DNA from: Okeania hirsuta | Lineage (GTDB): Bacteria > Cyanobacteriota > Cyanobacteriia > Cyanobacteriales > Microcoleaceae | Direction: 5' to 3' | NCBI RefSeq assembly: GCF_003838195.1 | Contig: NZ_RCBY01000009.1 | Location: 1-64,000, forward strand | DNA length: 64,000 nt | Shown: positions 60,133-64,000 of the stretch, one piece after another | How the letters are laid out: each line of letters starts with the position of its first letter | How positions within the stretch are numbered: position 1 is the stretch's first letter | Program-made: the position numbers and the translations under genes | Notes under the pieces: generated by a model | Database searches by the model: none | The model's input: the letters and a program-made list of their open reading frames with translations, nothing else | What the model was told of the DNA's origin: nothing

Positions 60133-61824
60133 ATGACCAAAGCCTCCACAAAATCCTATAGTGATAAAGCTTATCGCTGGAATAGAGAAAATTATTCTCG
60201 CCAGCGTCGTTACATTGATATTTGGGCTTTTTTTCTCACCTGGCTAACCTGGCTATGGGTAGACAAAAAAAATTGGAGCTACCGAGGGGGAGTAACAGAA
60301 GAAAAGAAAAATCTCAGACGTCGCAAACAAGCAATTTGGGTACGAGAGACAATGCTAGAATTAGGTCCCACCTTCATCAAGTTGGGACAACTATTCTCTA
60401 CCCGTGCAGACTTATTTCCTGTTGAGTACGTCGAAGAGCTTTCAAAACTCCAAGATAAAGTCCCCGCTTTCAAATACGAACAGGTAGAAACAATAATCTT
60501 AGAAGACCTCGGAAAAAATACAGACGAACTATACCATAGCTTTGAACCAGTACCCCTAGCTGCGGCGAGTTTAGGTCAAGTTCATAGAGCACAACTTCAT
60601 TCTGGCGAAGATGTAGTAGTCAAAATACAAAGACCAGGGCTGAAAAAACTATTCCAAATCGATCTAACTATTCTTAAAGGGGTAGCTCGTTATTTTCAAA
60701 GACATCCAGAATGGGGTCGCGGTCGAGATTGGTTGGGTATCTATGAAGAATGTTGCCGAATTCTGTGGCTAGAAATAGATTATCTCAACGAAGGTCGCAA
60801 TGCTGATACCTTTCGCCGTAACTTCCGAAATTGTAATTGGGTAAAAGTACCAAGAGTTTATTGGCGGTATTCAGCACCACGGGTACTGACCTTAGAATAT
60901 GTCCCGGGTATCAAAATTAGTAATTATGAAGCTCTGGAAGCGTCAGGTCAAGACCGCAAGGCTTTGGCTAGAATGGGGGCTGAAGCTTACTTAAGACAAC
61001 TTTTGAATGACGGGTTTTTCCATGCCGATCCTCATCCGGGCAATATTGCTGTTAGTCCAGAGGGGGGATTGATTTTCTACGATTTTGGCATGATGGGACA
61101 AATCAAGTCCAATATCCGGGAAAAACTCATGGCAACTCTCTATGGCATTGCTTCAAAGGATGCTGAAAGAGTGGTTGTCTCTCTAATAGATTTAGGAGCG
61201 TTAACTCCTACTGGAGATATGGGTCCGGTGAGACGGTCGATCCAATATATGTTGGATAATTTTATGGATAAGCCGTTTGAAGCTCAGTCAATCACAGCTA
61301 TTAGTGATGATTTGTATGAGGTTGCTTATGACCAACCTTTCCGTTTTCCGGCAACTTTTACTTTTGTGATGCGAGCTTTCTCTACTTTGGAGGGGGTTGG
61401 TAAGGGTTTAGACCCAGAGTTTAATTTTATGGAGGTGGCACAACCGTTTGCCATGGAGCTGATGTCTGATGGAAATTCTCAAAATACTATTTTTAATGAA
61501 CTAGGTCGTCAAGCGGCTCAGGTTAGTTCTACTGCTTTGGGTTTGCCTCGTCGTATTGAGGATGCGATTGATAAGTTGGAGCAGGGGGATATTAGGGTTC
61601 GGGTTCGGGCTACGGAAACAGATAGGTTGGTTCGGCGGGTTAGCAATGTGCAAATGGGTACTAATTATGCCCTGCTTATCAGTGGTTTTACTTTGTCGGC
61701 GACTATTCTCTATGTTAATAATCAGCCTGGTCTAGCATTAGCTTTGGTTTTAGTGGTTGTTGTGATGGGGTTTGCTTTTATACGATTGTTGAAGCGTATT
61801 AATAGGTTAGACAAGATGATGTAA
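60133..61824 (+). CDS. ABC1/UbiB-family atypical kinase
   Basis: 563 residues from the ATG at 60133, which has GGAGG nine bases upstream; the frame is open 54 codons further upstream but those have no conserved content. ABC1 (ADCK/UbiB) kinases regulate prenyl-quinone synthesis and thylakoid lipid homeostasis. Motifs: LGPTFIKLGQLFSTR (KxGQ), AAASLGQVHRA (Ala-rich loop in place of the Gly loop), VVVKIQRPG (ATP Lys), FFHADPHPGNI (catalytic), YDFGMMG (metal). Two C-terminal membrane spans (YALLISGFTLSATILYV, LALALVLVVVVMGFAFI) anchor it in the thylakoid or plasma membrane. Intact. A terminator follows at 61853. Confidence 0.93.
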   Translation: MTKASTKSYSDKAYRWNRENYSRQRRYIDIWAFFLTWLTWLWVDKKNWSYRGGVTEEKKNLRRRKQAIWVRETMLELGPTFIKLGQLFSTRADLFPVEYVEELSKLQDKVPAFKYEQVETIILEDLGKNTDELYHSFEPVPLAAASLGQVHRAQLHSGEDVVVKIQRPGLKKLFQIDLTILKGVARYFQRHPEWGRGRDWLGIYEECCRILWLEIDYLNEGRNADTFRRNFRNCNWVKVPRVYWRYSAPRVLTLEYVPGIKISNYEALEASGQDRKALARMGAEAYLRQLLNDGFFHADPHPGNIAVSPEGGLIFYDFGMMGQIKSNIREKLMATLYGIASKDAERVVVSLIDLGALTPTGDMGPVRRSIQYMLDNFMDKPFEAQSITAISDDLYEVAYDQPFRFPATFTFVMRAFSTLEGVGKGLDPEFNFMEVAQPFAMELMSDGNSQNTIFNELGRQAAQVSSTALGLPRRIEDAIDKLEQGDIRVRVRATETDRLVRRVSNVQMGTNYALLISGFTLSATILYVNNQPGLALALVLVVVVMGFAFIRLLKRINRLDKMM

Positions 61825-61852
61825 TAAATTTTTTCTATCTTTAACTATTTTT

Positions 61853-61886
61853 ACCCACCCTAGTAAATTACATTTGGTGGGTTTTT
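61853..61886 (+). terminator. Rho-independent terminator after the ABC1 kinase
   Basis: ACCCACC and GGTGGGT form a stem, followed by TTTTT, 28 bases past the stop codon. The only textbook terminator that I can call in the window. Confidence 0.75.
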
Positions 61887-61889
61887 AAG

Positions 61890-62271
61890 TTTTAGTTATA
61901 GGTTTTAATTTTTTGTTTGAAAATTTTAAAGTTTGTCATCGATCTCTGACAAAAAAATTTTGAAGTTTTCTCTATTGGCTAACGAAGTTTCAATATTTTC
62001 ACTTCTGTTCTTCAATTTTGTGGTAAGCTATGAACAGTGGTAAATTCCAACGGCTAGTTATCACTTGACTAGATCTTAAAGCTGCAAATACTGATTATTT
62101 GGTTGTTTTGCTTGGCGATCGCTCCTATCTTCCTCTACTATGAATAACTAATTTTTCTCTTCTCTTTTTTATGGGAGTTGACCTATCTACTTTTTTGTGA
62201 TACTTAGGTTGTGATTTTGGTAGATATTAGCCTTTATTTCACTTAGTTCTTTAGCTTTTTGGTGTTCTTTA
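61890..62271. other. Gene-free interval
   Basis: AT-rich, one HIP1-like GCGATCGC at about 62116. No gene seen. Confidence 0.45.
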
Positions 62272-63205
62272 GTTGAATAAAAAGTCATGTGCATAGGCGA
62301 ACAGCCCCTAAAAATAAAATTTTATCAAAATTTTTGAGCCAAGGCAACAATCCCTCCCATTACCGATTTTTTTTATCAGCTTTAGAGAATGAATGTTTTT
62401 GTTTTGGGTTTATAGATAGCGATCGCTTCTAGAATTTTAGATATGATTGATACTTAGAGGATACGAACATGGAAAAATTCATCTGATTTTTCCTGAGCTT
62501 CACAAAATGATTTTCGGCGGTCTAGGTTTGGCTAGCTATTTCTATGACAAAAGAGATTATTAGTCTGAAAAAATACTTTTACCGGGTTGAATAAAAAGTC
62601 ATGCGTATAGGCGAGCAAACCCCAATAATAAAATAGTATCATGGTTATTTAGGGAGTGCAAGGCAAAATCCATCGCCGTTTTTTTTGGAGCTTAATAAAA
62701 TGATTGTAGGATAACAATAGAAGTAGCGATTGCCACAAGAGAGAAGAAAAAGTGGCAGTAAGATTTTCCCTTGCCAGAGGTTGTTCATTCCCATATACAT
62801 ATTCCATTGAGAGGCTGCACAAAATGATTTTCGTGTAGATTTCTATGACAACATAGACTATACTATATTAGTTACTCTCAAAAAAATTCATTTTTTGCGT
62901 TGAATAAAAAGTCATGCGTATAGGCGAGCAATCCCTAATAATAAAATAGTATCACGGTTATTTAGGGAGTGCAAGACAAAATCCATCGCCGATTTTTTTG
63001 GAGCTTCATAAAATGATTGTGGGATGAGAGTAGGTAATGTTATAGAAGTAGCGATCGCCACCAGGAGAACAGCAGTGGGAGGAAGATTCTCCCTTGCCAG
63101 AGGTTGTTATGTATATCTTTCTGAGCTTCACAAAATGATTTTCGCTATTTTTGGGGAGATGTAAGATAAATCTCTATTTATTTTTTTTGAAGCTTGAGAG
63201 AATGA
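62272..63205. repeat. ~313-bp noncoding tandem repeat, nearly three units
   Basis: GTTGAATAAAAAGTCATG starts at 62272, 62586 and 62899 (spacing 314 and 313). Units 2 and 3 share AGGCGAGCAA, AATAATAAAATAGTATCA, TTATTTAGGGAGTGCAAG, CAAAATCCATCGCC, AGAAGTAGCGAT and CCCTTGCCAGAGGTTGTT; unit 1 is more diverged. Each unit has two copies of a smaller block AGCTTCA.AAAATGATT. No reading frame is shared, so not coding. Confidence 0.85.
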
Positions 63206-63275
63206 TGAGGTAAATAGAGAAAAGCGCATACAAGGATTCTGCCACGGATGTACGGATGGATTAACGAGTTTATTT

Positions 63276-63669
63276 CTACTTCTGTTGAAATTCCTTTAAT
63301 AACCAAGGATAAACTTGACCTTGGTTTGTTTGGCAACTGCGCTGAAGTGCTTCTTCTAACAAAGAAATAGCTAAACCAGGCAAAACTTGAGACTGATTAA
63401 TTTTTCTACTTCCTCCATTGGCAACTGCAAAAGCAATAATTTCTAGATTCTGTACGTCAACTATCCAATATTCAGAGACATTCATTGCTTCATACAACAA
63501 ACGTTTTTCACCTTTATCATCTAATAGGGAGGTATTAGCAACTTCAATGACTAGGGTTGGTGGAGGATAAATATCTAGATCGATAATAGAAGTTCCCCTT
63601 GGAATAACATTTGCATTTTCACCAATGTAACAAGAGACATCGGGTTGAGCTTCTCGAAATCCAGTTTTG
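63276..63669 (-). pseudogene. Uma2-family nuclease, N-terminus lost
   Basis: The minus-strand frame reads IKTGFREAQPDVSCYIGENA, RGTSIIDLDIYPPPTLVIEV, NTSLLDDKGEKRLLYEAMNV, SEYWIVDVQNLEIIAFAVAN and ends at 63276. PDVSC, LVIEVA..S and EYWIVD..N are Uma2/DUF820 PD-(D/E)XK motifs. The usual first 50-70 residues are missing: immediately upstream is a stop, and the sequence becomes a kinase. Uma2 proteins are numerous in cyanobacteria and of unclear function. Fragment or deletion product. Confidence 0.8.
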
Positions 63670-64000
63670 ATGAATTACTTGTTGAGAATGAATAAATTCC
63701 AATACAGGCAATAAACTTTTTAACAACTCTACAACTTGACTTTGATCAAAAGCTCCCGACTCTTCTAATTCCTGTTGTAAATTTTGCCCGTCGATAAATT
63801 CTTGTACTAAATACTGTCGATTATCCTGAGTAAAATATGCTAAAAGTTCGGGAATTTGTGGATGTCTACCTAAACCATCTAAACGTTGAGCTTCTTGAGC
63901 AAATAATTCCGCAGCTTTTGATAAATATTTAGTTCCTTGTGCTTGAGGAAAAAATTGTTTAATTACACAAAAAGGCTTTGAAGGTTTATATTCATCTACT
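63670..64000 (-). pseudogene. Ser/Thr protein kinase N-terminal half, cut just before HRD (runs off window)
   Basis: Minus-strand frame from the window edge: VDEYKPSKPFCVIKQFFPQA, ELFAQEAQRLDGLGRHPQIP, ELLAYFTQDNRQYLVQEFID, LLKSLLPVLEFIHSQQVIH. This is the N-lobe and start of the C-lobe of a cyanobacterial 4-Cys-type Hanks kinase: VIKQ is the ATP Lys, LVQEFIDGQNL the hinge, and VIH would precede RDIKP. At 63669/63670 it changes to the Uma2 gene, and the frame ends at a TGA (63619-63621). No catalytic Asp remains. Confidence 0.8.

Noticed and set aside
62272-63205. Three regular repeats as CRISPR or as a tandem coding repeat
   Set aside because: Period 313 bp, only three units, no spacer-like unique segments, and no frame shared by the units.

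Overview
The window looks like a filamentous, non-picocyanobacterial cyanobacterium with an AT-rich, repeat-laden genome. The evidence is: many HIP1 octamers (GCGATCGC); cyanobacteria-typical families (EF-hand transaldolase, DUF4347/RTX proteins, CHAT-nSTAND-WD40, pentapeptide repeats, an ABC1 kinase next to a DUF6825-like gene, PEP-CTERM proteins); heptanucleotide tandem repeats; and low coding density, roughly 60 percent even when broken genes are counted. A marine Oscillatoriales lineage such as Trichodesmium, Okeania or Moorena would fit. That is inference from style, not a match.

Layout. 1-5.4 kb: acyl-CoA ligase (cut by the window edge), HEAT-repeat protein, ackA, and a histidine phosphatase with an in-frame stop, all on the minus strand. 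5.9-8.6 kb: malQ and a deleted IS200/IS605 tnpB. 8.8-14.2 kb: two MITEs, an intact trypsin-like PEP-CTERM protease, and a second protease copy broken by two identical short inserts. 14.2-19.5 kb: tal with EF-hands, a cyclic-nucleotide-binding protein and pgm. 20-25.7 kb: two DUF4347/beta-helix/RTX paralogues with blocks that look identical. 26-34.5 kb: two aldo/keto reductases, a membrane protein with a compensated frameshift, a PEP-CTERM protein, and remnants of tnpB, an IS5-type transposase and a histidine kinase. 34.9-39 kb: DUF3598, DUF2752, small membrane proteins and an esterase. 39.2-45.5 kb: a degenerate tandem array, pepP and a 1229-residue CHAT-nSTAND-WD40 gene with an internal stop. 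45.7-53.6 kb: a 425-bp foldback element, three pentapeptide genes (one broken by an 82-bp triplication), a nested IS630 ruin and an IS1 ruin. 53.9-64 kb: HD protein, WecG-type glycosyltransferase, a Ser/Thr kinase with a TAG before its last 60 codons, DUF6825-like and ABC1 kinase genes, a 313-bp noncoding repeat, and a kinase/Uma2 deletion junction.

The housekeeping content is central carbon metabolism (ackA, malQ, tal, pgm). The accessory content is surface or exported protein (DUF4347/RTX, PEP-CTERM) and NLR-like or kinase signalling.

The dominant theme is non-autonomous mobile DNA. I can define about ten families of short inverted-repeat elements, several with clear target-site duplications and some nested in each other. 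The second theme is genes that are intact apart from one lesion: three in-frame stops, one internal triplication, one compensated frameshift pair, one twin insertion and one chimeric deletion. The window offers no single new defence or biosynthetic system that I can defend. The most novel material is this element landscape, the nonsense-interrupted genes, the NLR-like protein with freshly duplicated WD40 blades, and the unexplained 313-bp noncoding array at 62.3-63.2 kb. No tRNA, rRNA or CRISPR array was seen.
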